DNA from: Sandaracinaceae bacterium
GTDB taxonomy: Bacteria; Myxococcota_A; Polyangia; Polyangiales; Sandaracinaceae
Length of the DNA stretch: 64,000 nt
Direction of reading: 5' to 3'
Assembly: GCA_019637095.1 (NCBI GenBank)
Contig: JAHBWG010000008.1
Span: 1 to 64,000 of the forward strand
The notes below the pieces were generated by a model that worked only from the letters and a program-made list of their open reading frames with translations, was not told the DNA's origin and ran no database searches. Shown here piece after piece: positions 1 through 9,430 of this stretch. The position numbers and the translations under genes were made by a program. How positions within the stretch are numbered: position 1 is the stretch's first letter; every line of letters starts with the position of its first letter.

Positions 1-226
1 CGAGCGCATCGCGCGCCGCGTCCCGACCGCGCGCCTCCTCGACGCGCGCCGCGCGCTCGCGCAGCGCCTCGAGCGAGGGCGTGTCCTGCGCCACAGCGGG
101 CGCCGCGGCGAGCGCGACGAGCGCGACGAGGCCGAGCGCGGCGACGACCCGCGACCACGGCTCGACGCGACGAGCGCGCTTCGCGGCGGGCGCGCCGATG
201 CCCCGGCACCGAGGCGGATGAGTCAT
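1..226 (-). CDS. Secreted protein, N-terminal fragment (runs off left edge)
   Basis: The gene starts at an ATG at 226 and reads leftwards off the window, so only about 75 residues are visible. A basic N-terminus (MTHPPRCRG, then KRARR) is followed by a hydrophobic stretch rich in Val, Ala and Leu that ends in APAVAQD, a good signal peptidase I site. The mature part begins with a charged, helix-prone segment (LRERAARVEEAR). It is exported to the periplasm or envelope. The family cannot be told from this fragment. Confidence 0.6.
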   Translation of the reverse strand, partial: MTHPPRCRGIGAPAAKRARRVEPWSRVVAALGLVALVALAAAPAVAQDTPSLEALRERAARVEEARGRDAARDAL

Positions 227-239
227 CCGACGCGGCCCC

Positions 240-719
240 TCAGCCCCGCGGCTTGCCTTCCTCGGTCAGCGCGCGCGCCGCCTCGACCACGAGCGAGTTG
301 AACGCGCGCCACCACGACGCGTCCGGCGCCTGCCGCTTGCGCAGCTCGCCCGCGCGCTCCTCGAGCCACGCGCGCCGCTGGCTCGACAGCGAGAAGCGCA
401 GCGCGAGCCGGTCGAGGACCTGGGTCTCGGCGGGGTCGACCACCTCGTCCGCGAACGCCATCCACGACGCGCACAGGAAGATCAGCTCGCGATCGCGCTG
501 GTTGAGGCCGGCGACGTCGAGCCGCTCCGGCGGGATCGGCTTGCGGTCGGGCGAGGTCAGGTCGCCATCGCCCGGCTGCACGAGCCCGAGCCCCATCGCC
601 GCCGCCTGCGCCGCCTTGCGCTCTTCGTCGGCGAGCGTGCGGTCGGCCCAGGCCACGCTCATCAAGGCCTCGAGCAAGACCTCGCGGGCCTGCGTGCTGA
701 TCGCGTCGAGCGCTCCCAT
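240..719 (-). CDS. TerB-like (tellurite resistance TerB-fold) protein
   Basis: The protein has 159 residues, no signal peptide and no membrane segments. It is all-helical by composition. The N-terminal stretch LLEALMSVAWADRTLADEE, with a second acidic helix (WMAFADEVVDPAE) about 65 residues later, matches the TerB fold, in which pairs of acidic residues in helix-loop turns bind metal. The TerB family is linked to membrane-associated stress and metal responses; the substrate here is unknown. The gene lies 13 bases from the start of its secreted neighbour on the same strand, and its start faces that of the membrane-protein gene at 773. Confidence 0.65.
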   Translation of the reverse strand: MGALDAISTQAREVLLEALMSVAWADRTLADEERKAAQAAAMGLGLVQPGDGDLTSPDRKPIPPERLDVAGLNQRDRELIFLCASWMAFADEVVDPAETQVLDRLALRFSLSSQRRAWLEERAGELRKRQAPDASWWRAFNSLVVEAARALTEEGKPRG

Positions 720-772
720 CGTCCCTCCGGCGCGACAGCATAAACCCTCCGGGCCGTGCTAGGCCACGCCTC

Positions 773-1348
773 GTGGTCGCGAAGTGCGGGACACACCCGG
801 ATCGGGACGCGGACGGGGGCACCTGCGCGCGCTGCGGGACGTTCGTCTGCGCCGAGTGCGTGGCGCCCGGCGGCGCCGCGCCGGTCTGCACGAGCTGCCT
901 CGCGCACCTCGACCGGGGCCCCCACGTCCGGCACCTGCGGATCCTCGCGATCCTCTTCATGGTGCACGGCGGCCTGCTCCTCGCCGCTGGCGTCTCCTAT
1001 CTGCTGTTCGGCGGGCTCATGCTCGACGAGCTCGCGCGGATGCCCGCCGACCCCGGCTCCCCCGAGAGCGAGGTCCTCCCCGAGCTCGTCGGCGTGTTCG
1101 CCGCGGCGATGGGGCTCGGGCAGCTCGCGCCGGGCGTGGTGCAGGCGTTCGCCGGCTGGCAGCTGTTCCGCTACCGCGGCCTCGGGCTGGCCTGGGCGGC
1201 CGCGATCGGCGGCCTCTTCGCCGTGCTCGGCTGCTACTGCGCCCCGACCGCCCTCTTGCTCGGTGGCTACGCCGCCTACGTGCTGAGCCGGCCCGACGTC
1301 CGCGCGCGGTTGGCGCTCGGCGTCCCACCTGCTAGCCACGGCGCATGA
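773..1348 (+). CDS. B-box/zinc-finger-like membrane protein
   Basis: The 191-residue product starts at GTG 773. Residues 4-45 hold an ordered set of Cys and His (CGTHPDRD, CARCGTFVCAEC, CTSCLAHL), like the B-box-type zinc finger found at the N-terminus of many bacterial membrane proteins. Three or so hydrophobic segments follow: about 55-80, 108-130 and 142-172. It probably sits in the inner membrane with a cytoplasmic zinc domain. The stop overlaps the ATG of the next membrane-protein gene by 4 bases, so the two are probably cotranslated. Specific function unknown. Confidence 0.7.
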   Translation: MVAKCGTHPDRDADGGTCARCGTFVCAECVAPGGAAPVCTSCLAHLDRGPHVRHLRILAILFMVHGGLLLAAGVSYLLFGGLMLDELARMPADPGSPESEVLPELVGVFAAAMGLGQLAPGVVQAFAGWQLFRYRGLGLAWAAAIGGLFAVLGCYCAPTALLLGGYAAYVLSRPDVRARLALGVPPASHGA

Positions 1349-1959
1349 CGAACGACTCGGTCACGCGCCCGCCCGGCCTCTGGGCCGTCGCCATCCTCGC
1401 GCTCGTCTTGGGCAGCCTCGGGAGCTGCGGCGGCGTCCTGGGCCTCGTCAACGTCGCGCTCCAGGAGAGCATGGTGCAGATGCAAGAGACCTTGCAGCAG
1501 CACGAGCCCAACCCGGCCATGCGCGAGATGAACGCCCAGATCCAGCGCCGCTCACTCGAGATCGCGAGCGCCTGGCGCGTCCCGATGATCGCGGGCCAGG
1601 GCGTCAACGTGCTCGGCTCGCTGCTGCTCCTCGTCGCGGGGATCCTCCTCTTCCGCTGGCACCCGCAGGCGCCGACGATCTTCTTCGTCGCGGTCGCGCT
1701 CTCGATCGTCGCGGACCTCCTGGTCGGCGGGGTCGGCCTGATCGTCCAGCGCCAGACCGTCGCGGCGCTCACCGAGGTCACGGCGAACCTCTCGGGCAGC
1801 GGCGATCCCGCCGCCGAGCGGATGATGGGGAGCGTCCTGCGCGCCTCGGGCACCTTCGGCTTCTGCTTCGCGATCGGGTGGCTCGTCGCCAAGCTCGGGA
1901 CGTACGTCGGCTCGGTCGTGTACCTGCGCAAGGAGCCGGTCCGCGCGCTGTTCGGCTGA
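1345..1959 (+). CDS. Hypothetical four-helix membrane protein
   Basis: This 204-residue protein has hydrophobic segments near residues 11-38, 82-103, 109-132 and 170-192. Between the first and second lies a polar, helical loop rich in Gln, Glu and Met (about 40-75). No enzyme motif is visible. It overlaps the zinc-finger membrane protein upstream by 4 bases, so the pair probably works together. The first of a run of hairpins begins seven bases after its stop and may end transcription. I do not recognise the family. Confidence 0.6.
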   Translation: MTNDSVTRPPGLWAVAILALVLGSLGSCGGVLGLVNVALQESMVQMQETLQQHEPNPAMREMNAQIQRRSLEIASAWRVPMIAGQGVNVLGSLLLLVAGILLFRWHPQAPTIFFVAVALSIVADLLVGGVGLIVQRQTVAALTEVTANLSGSGDPAAERMMGSVLRASGTFGFCFAIGWLVAKLGTYVGSVVYLRKEPVRALFG

Positions 1960-1965
1960 GTTCTC

Positions 1966-2103
1966 GGAGGGGTTGTCCCAACCCCTCCCCCCATGCGGCA
2001 AAGCCGCATGGGGCCCGCCCGAGACGAACGCGGCGGAGCCGCGTTCGACCCCATCGCGCGGCGATGGGGCCTCTCGACCAACGCCCGTCGCCGCGCGACG
2101 GGC
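1966..2103. repeat. Array of five consecutive short-loop hairpins
   Basis: Five perfect inverted repeats follow one another. They are 1966-1974/1980-1988 (9 bp), 1989-1999/2003-2013 (11 bp, loop AAA), 2026-2034/2038-2046 (9 bp, loop GGA), 2049-2057/2061-2069 (9 bp, loop GCG) and 2083-2091/2095-2103 (9 bp, loop CGC). They fill most of the gap between a membrane-protein gene and the MoxR-vWA operon. The first could act as a terminator. The rest look like a REP-type intergenic array. A related pair of hairpins lies at 45513-45560. Confidence 0.8.
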
Positions 2104-2209
2104 TGGTCTCGATGGTCCGCTCGACCGCGTGGGTGCTCGATCGCTCGACAGCCCTCGAGCGAGCCGGTGCGCCTACCCGAGCGGCCCGGGCCCTGATAGG
2201 GTCGCGCTC

Positions 2210-3730
2210 GTGCTCGAACGTGCGGCGCTCCACCAGACCCGCTTCCGCACACCGGGCGTCAGCCCCGACGCGCGCGGGGTGGTGCTCGGGCAGCGCGGCG
2301 TCGTGCTCTTCGCCTCGCTCGATCGGCTCGTCGCGTTCCTGCGCGCCTACGGAGAGGAGGGCTCGCTCGACGAGCTGTTGACCAGCCTGAGCCTGCGGCG
2401 CGTGGTCACCCCGCTCAAGACGCGCGAGGTGCTGCTGAGCTGCGCCGCGGAGTCGAGCTACCGCATGGACCGCATCGCCGCGGTCGCGAAGCTGACCGGC
2501 GGCCTCGTCTTCACCGGCACCTCCCGGCACTTCGTGAAGTACCGCGACGCGGCCTCGCCGCTCGGCTACGACGTCGAGGAGCTCCTCGACGAGCGCGCCG
2601 ACCTCATCCTCTACCACGACAGCTTCCGGCAGGCGTACGACCACGAGCGCGAGATCGCCTTCCGCGAGCTCGTGCTCAAGCTCGAGCCGATGCGCGTGCC
2701 GCCCTCGGAGCGGCACACCCCGACGCGCCTGTTCGCGACCGCGGAGGTCGGCATCGGCGGCGCGCTCGTGGGCTACCTCTTCCGCTGGCAGGTGCGCGCG
2801 CGCGCCGCGTTCGCCGAGTGGCCGAGCGACTCCGCGTTCGACGACGGAACCCGCCGCCTCTACGTCTTCGACGTCGACGAGGCGCCCGAGCGCATCGTCG
2901 ATCTCATGCGCGCGCTGCCCGGCGTGCACGTGTTCGAGCCGCTCGGCGCGAGCTTCGCCGTCGAGCTCGGCTTCCGGCACCCGATCGCGCTCGAGAGCTG
3001 CCGCAGCATCTTCGACGGTGAGGCGCTCACGCTCTTCCGCGGCGACGGCCACGTGGTGATCGTCGACCCTGCGCCGCCGTTCGCGCCGGTGCGCTCGCTC
3101 GTCAAGAACGAGCTCACGCTCGAGCGCGCGGCGCAGCTCCACACCGGCGGTCCGGGGCGCGGCGATCTGCGCTTCGAGCTCCCGCTCAAGCTCGACGCGA
3201 CGATGGCGCCCTGGCGTCAGGTCGTCGCGACCGTCGTGCCCGGCAGCCAGCGCGAGTGGCTCGCGCGCATGCTCTACGCCTTGCCGCCGCGCACGCTCGC
3301 GCCGCTGCGCATGGCGATCGCGGACGACCGCGTCTACCTCGTCGACCGCGGCGGCATCGAGGGCGTGCCGCTCGGCACCTTCTACTCGGAGATCGCCGAG
3401 CGCATCTACGTGCCGAGCGGCATGACGCTCGTGCCCGCCGTCGCGCCGCAGGTGCTCTCGGACCTCCTCGCCGACGCCAAGGGCGGCCACGTCTTCTTCG
3501 AGCCGGACAGCCCGGTCCCGCGGGTGGTCCCCGCGAGCGCGTTCGGCCCCGTCGCGCGGCAGGTGCTGCGCGACGTCGCCGCGCTCACCGTGCACGCCGG
3601 CGCGCCCGATCGCGTCGACCCGCCGCTGCCGCTCATGCAGTACGGCAGCGAGCGCCGCTTCCCGCTCTGGGGCGTCCCGGGCAAGGACCTCCCGGTCGCC
3701 GCGCGCGAGCCGGACGACGAGCCACGATGA
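2210..3730 (+). CDS. MoxR-vWA operon protein 1, unrecognised (506 aa)
   Basis: This opens a five-gene operon. I chose GTG 2210 because the protein-like sequence begins there (VLERAALHQ) and the upstream in-frame stretch reads through the hairpin array. The product is about 506 residues, cytoplasmic and mixed alpha/beta, with no signal peptide, transmembrane helix or catalytic motif that I recognise. Repeated short beta-strand-like segments alternate with acidic loops. Its stop overlaps the next ATG by 4 bases. By position it could be one of the accessory (bpX-type) components described for MoxR-vWA ternary systems, but I cannot assign it to a family by eye. Confidence 0.65.
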   Translation: MLERAALHQTRFRTPGVSPDARGVVLGQRGVVLFASLDRLVAFLRAYGEEGSLDELLTSLSLRRVVTPLKTREVLLSCAAESSYRMDRIAAVAKLTGGLVFTGTSRHFVKYRDAASPLGYDVEELLDERADLILYHDSFRQAYDHEREIAFRELVLKLEPMRVPPSERHTPTRLFATAEVGIGGALVGYLFRWQVRARAAFAEWPSDSAFDDGTRRLYVFDVDEAPERIVDLMRALPGVHVFEPLGASFAVELGFRHPIALESCRSIFDGEALTLFRGDGHVVIVDPAPPFAPVRSLVKNELTLERAAQLHTGGPGRGDLRFELPLKLDATMAPWRQVVATVVPGSQREWLARMLYALPPRTLAPLRMAIADDRVYLVDRGGIEGVPLGTFYSEIAERIYVPSGMTLVPAVAPQVLSDLLADAKGGHVFFEPDSPVPRVVPASAFGPVARQVLRDVAALTVHAGAPDRVDPPLPLMQYGSERRFPLWGVPGKDLPVAAREPDDEPR

Positions 3731-4893
3731 GCGAGCGCGAGAAGCTCCAGCGGCGCTACGACGAGCTGATCCGCGACTTCGTCGCGCCGCTCCTCTGTGG
3801 CGGCACCGCGCGCATCGAGCAGCCGCACGCGCCGGGCGCGATCGGCTACTACGAGCACGCCAACTCGAGCCACGCCGACGCGGACAGCGCGATCTTCGAC
3901 GCGCTCCACCGCCACGCGGCCGCGATCGCGCCGCTCGAGACGGTGCCTTGGCCGGACCGCGACCTGCTCCTCATCGCGATGGCCGCGGTGAACCTCGTGC
4001 ACGTCACCGACCCGGCGCTCGATCGCGTCTTCGCGCGCGGCGCGCGGCGCCGCGTGCTGAGCTGGGTCGACGAGATCCTCGCCGCGATCGCGCCGCCCTC
4101 GACGCGCGGGGACGCGCTCGCGCGCCACGCGCTGCTCGATCCGCTGCCGTCGCTGCGGCGCAAGGACGTCGTCGCCAAGACGTGGGCGTACACGTACCGC
4201 TTCATCGGGCGACCGACGGACTCGAGCCTCCTGTCGCGCCCGGTGTTCGGCAAGTTCCGCGAGCAGCAGAGCTTCCACGACGTCGTGTCCCTGCTCGGCC
4301 AGCTCGACGCGAGGAGCGGCCTCGGCGCCGAGGGGCGCCTGCGCGAGCTCATCGCGCGCAGCCCCGTGACCGAGCTCGTGCGGCTCGACCTCTGCGAGTC
4401 GTTCCGCTTCGGCCTCGCGACGCTCTCGGTGCTGAGCGACGACGCGCTGCGCGGCGGGATCGCGCGCGAGATCGTGAGCCGCGGCGAGTGGAAGGCGGCG
4501 CCGCGGCTGGGCCGCGCGCTCGGCGACCCGGTGCTCGTCCACGCGCCGCCGGCGCACCTCTACTTCGCGCTCGCGCTCTGCTTCGAGGTGCAGATGACGG
4601 CGACGCTCGACGTGCCCGGCCCCGCGCTGCCCGCGCAGCTCGACCTGTCCGACCCGGACACCGCGCGCTACGCGGCGGTCCTGCCGGCGTTCTTCGACGA
4701 CGAGACGATGCTCGACGAGATCCGCGCGTTCGACGACTCGGACCGCGGCGTCGTGCAAGAGCGCTGCGCGCGGCTCGCGGGCGCGCTGCCCGACGGCATC
4801 GCGCAACAGATCGCCCCTCTGGTCCGCCGCTGCGAGCGACCGAGGGGCACCCAGGCTTCGACGAGAGACAACCGAGGGGAGGTACGGCCGTGA
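3727..4893 (+). CDS. MoxR-vWA operon protein 2, helical, unrecognised (388 aa)
   Basis: The second operon gene starts at ATG 3727 inside the previous stop (ATGA) and ends inside the GTG of the MoxR gene. The protein is mostly helical and soluble. It has no visible enzyme motif. A segment near residues 130-175 carries conserved-looking aromatic and basic residues (KTWAYTYRFIGRPTDSS), followed by Leu-rich helices. Strict translational coupling with the ATPase implies a fixed stoichiometry or a shared complex. Family unknown. Confidence 0.65.
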   Translation: MSEREKLQRRYDELIRDFVAPLLCGGTARIEQPHAPGAIGYYEHANSSHADADSAIFDALHRHAAAIAPLETVPWPDRDLLLIAMAAVNLVHVTDPALDRVFARGARRRVLSWVDEILAAIAPPSTRGDALARHALLDPLPSLRRKDVVAKTWAYTYRFIGRPTDSSLLSRPVFGKFREQQSFHDVVSLLGQLDARSGLGAEGRLRELIARSPVTELVRLDLCESFRFGLATLSVLSDDALRGGIAREIVSRGEWKAAPRLGRALGDPVLVHAPPAHLYFALALCFEVQMTATLDVPGPALPAQLDLSDPDTARYAAVLPAFFDDETMLDEIRAFDDSDRGVVQERCARLAGALPDGIAQQIAPLVRRCERPRGTQASTRDNRGEVRP

Positions 4894-6068
4894 GCATGGC
4901 GGCGACCCAGACGATCCAGCGTCTTCAACAGGTGGCTCGGCAGCTCGAGGCGACGTTCCTCGGCAAGAGCGAGCCGGTGCGGCTGATGCTCATCGCGGCG
5001 ATCGCGGGCGAGCACATGGCCCTCATCGGCCCGCCGGGCACCGCGAAGAGCGCGCTGATCCGCATGTACGCGAAGCTGATCGACGCGATCTACTTCGAGT
5101 ACCTCCTGACGCGGTTCACCGAGCCCAACGAGATCTTCGGCCCGATCGACATCCAGGCGTTCCGCGCGGGCGAGTACCAGCGCCGCATGGAGGGGATGCT
5201 GCCGCAGGCCGAGATCGTCTTCCTCGACGAGGTGTTCAAGGCCAACAGCGCGATCCTGAACTCGCTCTTGAGCGTGCTCAACGAGCGCGTCTACACGGTC
5301 GGCGGACGCGTCTTCAAGGTGCCGCTGATCAGCGCGTTCGGCGCCTCGAACGAGGTCCCCAACGACGAGGACCTGATGGCGGTCTTCGACCGCTTCCTCC
5401 TGCGCGTGCGCAGCGACAACCTCGACAGCTACCACTTCCAGGATCTGCTCTCGAAGGGGCTCGCGCACGAGGTCGGCAAGCTCTCGGGCAGCTACGACGC
5501 GACCCAGCCGCTGCTCACCTCGCAGGCGCTGCACGACCTGCGGGGCGTGTTCGCCGCGCGCATGCGCGCGTTCCCGGAGGACTTCCTGAGCACGTACAAG
5601 GGCCTCGTCTTCCAGATCCGCGCCGAGGGCGTCTCGATGTCGGACCGGCGCGCGATCAAGATGCTCAAGCTGTTCGCGGCGAGCGCGATGCTCGACGGGC
5701 GGCCCGCGCCCGACAACTCCGATTTCTTCGTGCTGCGCCACACCTGGAACAACCTCGACCAGTCCGAGATCCTCGACGGCATCGTCGGGCCGGTGCTCGA
5801 AGCGCACTACCGCGAGCACCCGGAGGCGCGGCGCTTCGGCGCGGCGGACGTCGGGATGGACGCGCTCGTCGCGGAGATCAACCGCATCCGCGAGCTCCTC
5901 GTCGGCGACCGGCCGCTGAGCGACATCCAGCTCTTCAGCCAGCTCAAGGCGCTCAACGAGATCAAGGCCGCGCTGCAGGCGATCGGCACCCAGCCGGCGC
6001 GCGAGGCGATCGCGCGCGTCGACCAGCTCCTCGGGCACGTCTTCCAGAGCGGCAAGTTCAGCCAGTAG
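4890..6068 (+). CDS. MoxR/RavA-type AAA+ ATPase
   Basis: This is a 392-residue AAA+ ATPase of the MoxR class. Walker A is GPPGTAKS (about residue 47) and Walker B is VFLDEVFK (about residue 109). The RFTEPNEIFGP stretch between them and the NSLLSVLNER sensor region are typical of the RavA branch, as is the GASNEVPNDEDL segment. MoxR ATPases act as chaperones that insert cofactors or remodel partners, usually with a vWA protein, and the vWA gene is next downstream. I chose GTG 4890 over ATG 4896 because the AGGGGAGG ribosome site ends 7-8 bases before it, and the GTGA overlap with the upstream gene is kept. Confidence 0.92.
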   Translation: MSMAATQTIQRLQQVARQLEATFLGKSEPVRLMLIAAIAGEHMALIGPPGTAKSALIRMYAKLIDAIYFEYLLTRFTEPNEIFGPIDIQAFRAGEYQRRMEGMLPQAEIVFLDEVFKANSAILNSLLSVLNERVYTVGGRVFKVPLISAFGASNEVPNDEDLMAVFDRFLLRVRSDNLDSYHFQDLLSKGLAHEVGKLSGSYDATQPLLTSQALHDLRGVFAARMRAFPEDFLSTYKGLVFQIRAEGVSMSDRRAIKMLKLFAASAMLDGRPAPDNSDFFVLRHTWNNLDQSEILDGIVGPVLEAHYREHPEARRFGAADVGMDALVAEINRIRELLVGDRPLSDIQLFSQLKALNEIKAALQAIGTQPAREAIARVDQLLGHVFQSGKFSQ

Positions 6069-6076
6069 GCGCAGCG

Positions 6077-7603
6077 ATGCCGGTCCCGGTGCAGATGGCC
6101 TCGACGCCCGTCGGCCGCTCGATCGGCGGCATGGCGCTGAGCTGCGTGCAGATGGACAACCCCATGGCCATCCTGCGCGCGGCGCACTGGCGCAACGCGC
6201 TCTCGAAGGTCGGCCTGCCCGTCCCGTTCTTCGCGGTGCACGACCTCGGCGCGCTCGCCACCGCCGACGGCGGCGCCTCGCCGCTCGGCGTGCGCCGCGC
6301 GGCCGAGGCCAGCCGCCTCGCGCCGCCCGCGCGCCAGGCCCTCGAGGCGTGGCTCGACACGCTCAAGGAGATCGCCGAGTCCGAGGTGATGGAGAAGAGC
6401 CGGGGCTGGCGCCTCACCGACGACCTCATCAGCGTGCTCTTGCTGAAGATCCTCGGGCCCGTCTACGAGCGCCACCTCGGCCCGGGGCGGCGCCCGACCG
6501 ACGTGCCCTTGCCGCTCGATCCCGAGGTCTATCGCGACCTCGATCCGCAGCTGCCGAACCTCTTCGGCTCGCACGACCGCACCGACGATCTCGGCTTCCT
6601 CGCGCACCTCGCCGCCGACCGGCTGCGCATCATCACGAGCGTCGAGCAGATCGACCTCGACACGCTGCGCCTGCTCGGCATGTTCGGCGCCGAGGCGAAC
6701 GCCGCGAGCGCGCTCGGCATGCTCGACCTATTGAACGTGTTCGCCTCGCCGGAGGCGAACGACGTCGTGAACTTCAGCCTCGATCTCTTGCCGAGCGTGC
6801 TCGAGACCAAGCGCGCGAGCGGCCAGCAGACGTTCAGCGTCGACGGCTACTCGGGCCTGGCGCGGCGCGGCACGCTCGACTCGTTGATGCTCAGCGAGCT
6901 CGCCTTCGACGAGGACCTCTTCGACCAGCGCTTCATGGAGAACGAGGTCTTCTACTACGCGCGCGAGAAGCAGCACGAGGAAGACCGCCGGCTGCACTAC
7001 ATCCTCTGCGACGCGACCGCGTCGATGCGCGGGCAGCGCTCCGTGTTCGCGCGTGGCCTCGCGCTGACCCTGATCAAAAAGCTCAGCCTGCGCGGCGAGG
7101 ACGTCTACTTCCGCTTCTTCGACAGCCGGCTCTACGACACGCAGCACGCCCGCTCGCGGCACCGCACCCAGGATGCCGGCGTCAACGTCCCTTACGTGCT
7201 CTGCTTCAAGGGCGAGCACGGACGCAACTACGCCAAGGTCTTCGGCCTGCTCGCGAACGACCTCGCGCGCCTCGCGAAGCGCGAGCGTCGCACGCCGATC
7301 CTCTACCTGCTCACCCACGCGGAGTGCCACGTGCCGCTCGACACGATCGAGCGGCTGCGCTCGATCGCGCGGCTCTACGGTGTCTTCATGCTGCCCTCGC
7401 AGGGCCAGCTCGATCTCGAGTACCTGCCGCGGCTGCACACGGTGCAGGTCGTCGACGAGGCCGCGCTCACGCAGCGCGAGGCGCGCGCGCGACGCGCGAT
7501 GGACATCATCGACGACGCCGCCGGCGAGGACCGCCAATCGCTCTTGCCGCCCGAGCGCCGCCGCCGCGAGTCGCTCCCGCCCGAGGAGGAGGCGGCCGAG
7601 TGA
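6077..7603 (+). CDS. vWA-domain protein partnering the MoxR ATPase
   Basis: The product has 508 residues. The C-terminal third is a von Willebrand A-like domain: a hydrophobic strand leads to DATASMRG (MIDAS-like DxTxS, D312), then a helix, VYFRFFDSRLY, and the strand ILYLLTHAEC. The N-terminal 300 residues are helical and unrecognised. The MIDAS motif has Thr where Ser is usual, so metal binding is probable but not certain. In MoxR-vWA systems the vWA protein delivers or recognises the client of the ATPase. It lies 8 bases after the ATPase gene and overlaps the next gene by 4. Confidence 0.85.
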   Translation: MPVPVQMASTPVGRSIGGMALSCVQMDNPMAILRAAHWRNALSKVGLPVPFFAVHDLGALATADGGASPLGVRRAAEASRLAPPARQALEAWLDTLKEIAESEVMEKSRGWRLTDDLISVLLLKILGPVYERHLGPGRRPTDVPLPLDPEVYRDLDPQLPNLFGSHDRTDDLGFLAHLAADRLRIITSVEQIDLDTLRLLGMFGAEANAASALGMLDLLNVFASPEANDVVNFSLDLLPSVLETKRASGQQTFSVDGYSGLARRGTLDSLMLSELAFDEDLFDQRFMENEVFYYAREKQHEEDRRLHYILCDATASMRGQRSVFARGLALTLIKKLSLRGEDVYFRFFDSRLYDTQHARSRHRTQDAGVNVPYVLCFKGEHGRNYAKVFGLLANDLARLAKRERRTPILYLLTHAECHVPLDTIERLRSIARLYGVFMLPSQGQLDLEYLPRLHTVQVVDEAALTQREARARRAMDIIDDAAGEDRQSLLPPERRRRESLPPEEEAAE

Positions 7604-9399
7604 GGCCCGCGGCCACCGTCGACAAGCGCGACGCGCGGGCGCGCGCCGAGCGGGCGCTCCGCAGCGAGCAGCCCGCCGAGGCGCTCGGCTACCTCTGGCA
7701 GCTCGTCGATCGGAGCCACGTCGTCGACGAGGAGCTGTCCCGCTACCTCCACATGATGGGCCAGGCCTACGTGGCCCTCGGGCGCACGCGCGCCGCCGCG
7801 GCGGTCCTGATGTTCCTCGGGCGCGTGAACGACGCGCAGCAGCTCTGCCGCGACAACCCGCTCGACCTCGCGCGCTGCGCGCAGCACCGCGGCAGCCACG
7901 AGGCCGCCGCGCGCGCGTTCGAGGCGGCCGGATGGCTCGGCCACGCGGCGATCCACCTCGAGGACGCGGGCAACGCGCGCGCCGCGCGCGTGCTCTGGGA
8001 GCAGCTCGCGGAGGACTCGCGCCTGCGCGACCAGCCGTACGTGCAAGGCCTCGTGCGCTTCAACGTGGGGCGCGCCTGCATGACGCTCGACGACCGCGCC
8101 GCCGGCCGGCGCCACATCGTCTCGGCGATGCACCTGCTCGAGGCGGCCGCCGACGGGTTCGAGACGCAGGGCATGCGCGAGCGCGCGTTCGACTGCTACC
8201 AGATCCTCATGACCATCGGCAAAGAGGGCTCGTTCGAGAACCTCGCCGAGGGCTACTTGAATTGCATTCGTATTCTGCGCGAGGACAACCTCAAGTACTA
8301 CGTCCTGCAGTACTACGAGGACTTCCAACAGCTCGCGCTCTCGCGAGGCGAGCTGCACGCCGCGGCGACGCTCTTCCGCGAGGCCGCCGACTATGCGCGG
8401 CGCCAGGGCATGCCGTACGCCCGGCACTACCAGCACCGCGGCGCGCAGGTCCACGTCGACGCCGCGCGCCGTACGCTCGCCGACGGAGGCACCGCGGAGC
8501 TCGCCGAGAACTCCTACGCCGCGGCGATCGACGGCTTCAACGAGCTCGGCCTCTACTCCCGCGTGCGCGAGCTCTACGGCGCGCTCGCCCAGCTCCCGCT
8601 CTCCGACAAGCGCAAGGCGCGTTACACCCGCCTCGCCGCCCGCCTCGCCGAGATGCAGGACGACACGACCGCGATGAGCGGGTTCCCCGACTACCTGCGC
8701 ATGGAGACCGCGTACCCGGAGATCTGGCGCCTCGACGTGATCGAGTGGGAGCAGGGCGGCGACCCCGCCGAGACGATGGCGGAGGTGATCCAGGACCCGA
8801 AGTGGCCCGACTTCACGAGACGCCGCGCGCTCTTGTGCCGGCTCGCGCAGCTCGAGACGGCCGAGGCGACGCCGAGCGCGGCGACCCTCGAGCGGCTCGC
8901 CGCCTACCTCGGGCGCGTCGAGATCTACGCCGCGCTCGCCCCGCTCGAGGCGATGTACGAGAGCGAGTCGGCCGCGGTGCGCGCCGGCGTGCTGCGCGCG
9001 GTGCGCCAGCTCTTCTTCAAGCGCTCCTTCGGGCTCGTGATCCGCGGGCTCGCCGATCCGGACGCCACCGTGCGTCGCGAGGCGCTCGCGGCCGTCGCCG
9101 CGCTGCACTTCGGCCACGCGTTCGACCCGCTCAGCCGGATCTTCCGCGAGGCGAGCGACCCGGAGGTCCGCAAGACCGCGCTCGGCTCGATCGGCAAGAT
9201 CGCGAGCGTGCAGGCGGCCGAGCTGCTCATCGACGTGCTCCGCCACGGGGACCGCGCGGAGCGCGACCTCGCGCGCGACCTGCTCGTGCGCGCCGACCAC
9301 GCCGAGGTCACGCCGCTGCTCCAGCGCGCCGCCGCCGCGGAGTCCGGCGCCACACGCACCGAGCTCGACAAGGTCCTGCGCATGCGCGGCGCCACCTGA
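7600..9399 (+). CDS. TPR/HEAT-repeat scaffold protein of the MoxR-vWA operon
   Basis: The last operon gene starts at GTG 7600, overlapping the vWA stop (GTGA) with GAGGAGG just upstream. The product has 599 residues. The first 370 or so form TPR-like helical pairs (for example [27 protein letters not shown] and [17 protein letters not shown]). The last 150 carry HEAT repeats, clearest in LIRGL-like units such as [20 protein letters not shown] and the next unit around [17 protein letters not shown]. It is likely a binding platform with no enzyme activity. The repeat content suggests it recognises client proteins for the MoxR-vWA pair. Confidence 0.8.
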   Translation: MRPAATVDKRDARARAERALRSEQPAEALGYLWQLVDRSHVVDEELSRYLHMMGQAYVALGRTRAAAAVLMFLGRVNDAQQLCRDNPLDLARCAQHRGSHEAAARAFEAAGWLGHAAIHLEDAGNARAARVLWEQLAEDSRLRDQPYVQGLVRFNVGRACMTLDDRAAGRRHIVSAMHLLEAAADGFETQGMRERAFDCYQILMTIGKEGSFENLAEGYLNCIRILREDNLKYYVLQYYEDFQQLALSRGELHAAATLFREAADYARRQGMPYARHYQHRGAQVHVDAARRTLADGGTAELAENSYAAAIDGFNELGLYSRVRELYGALAQLPLSDKRKARYTRLAARLAEMQDDTTAMSGFPDYLRMETAYPEIWRLDVIEWEQGGDPAETMAEVIQDPKWPDFTRRRALLCRLAQLETAEATPSAATLERLAAYLGRVEIYAALAPLEAMYESESAAVRAGVLRAVRQLFFKRSFGLVIRGLADPDATVRREALAAVAALHFGHAFDPLSRIFREASDPEVRKTALGSIGKIASVQAAELLIDVLRHGDRAERDLARDLLVRADHAEVTPLLQRAAAAESGATRTELDKVLRMRGAT

Positions 9400-9430
9400 A
9401 CCGCCATCGAGCGGGTGGTATCGTCGCGCG

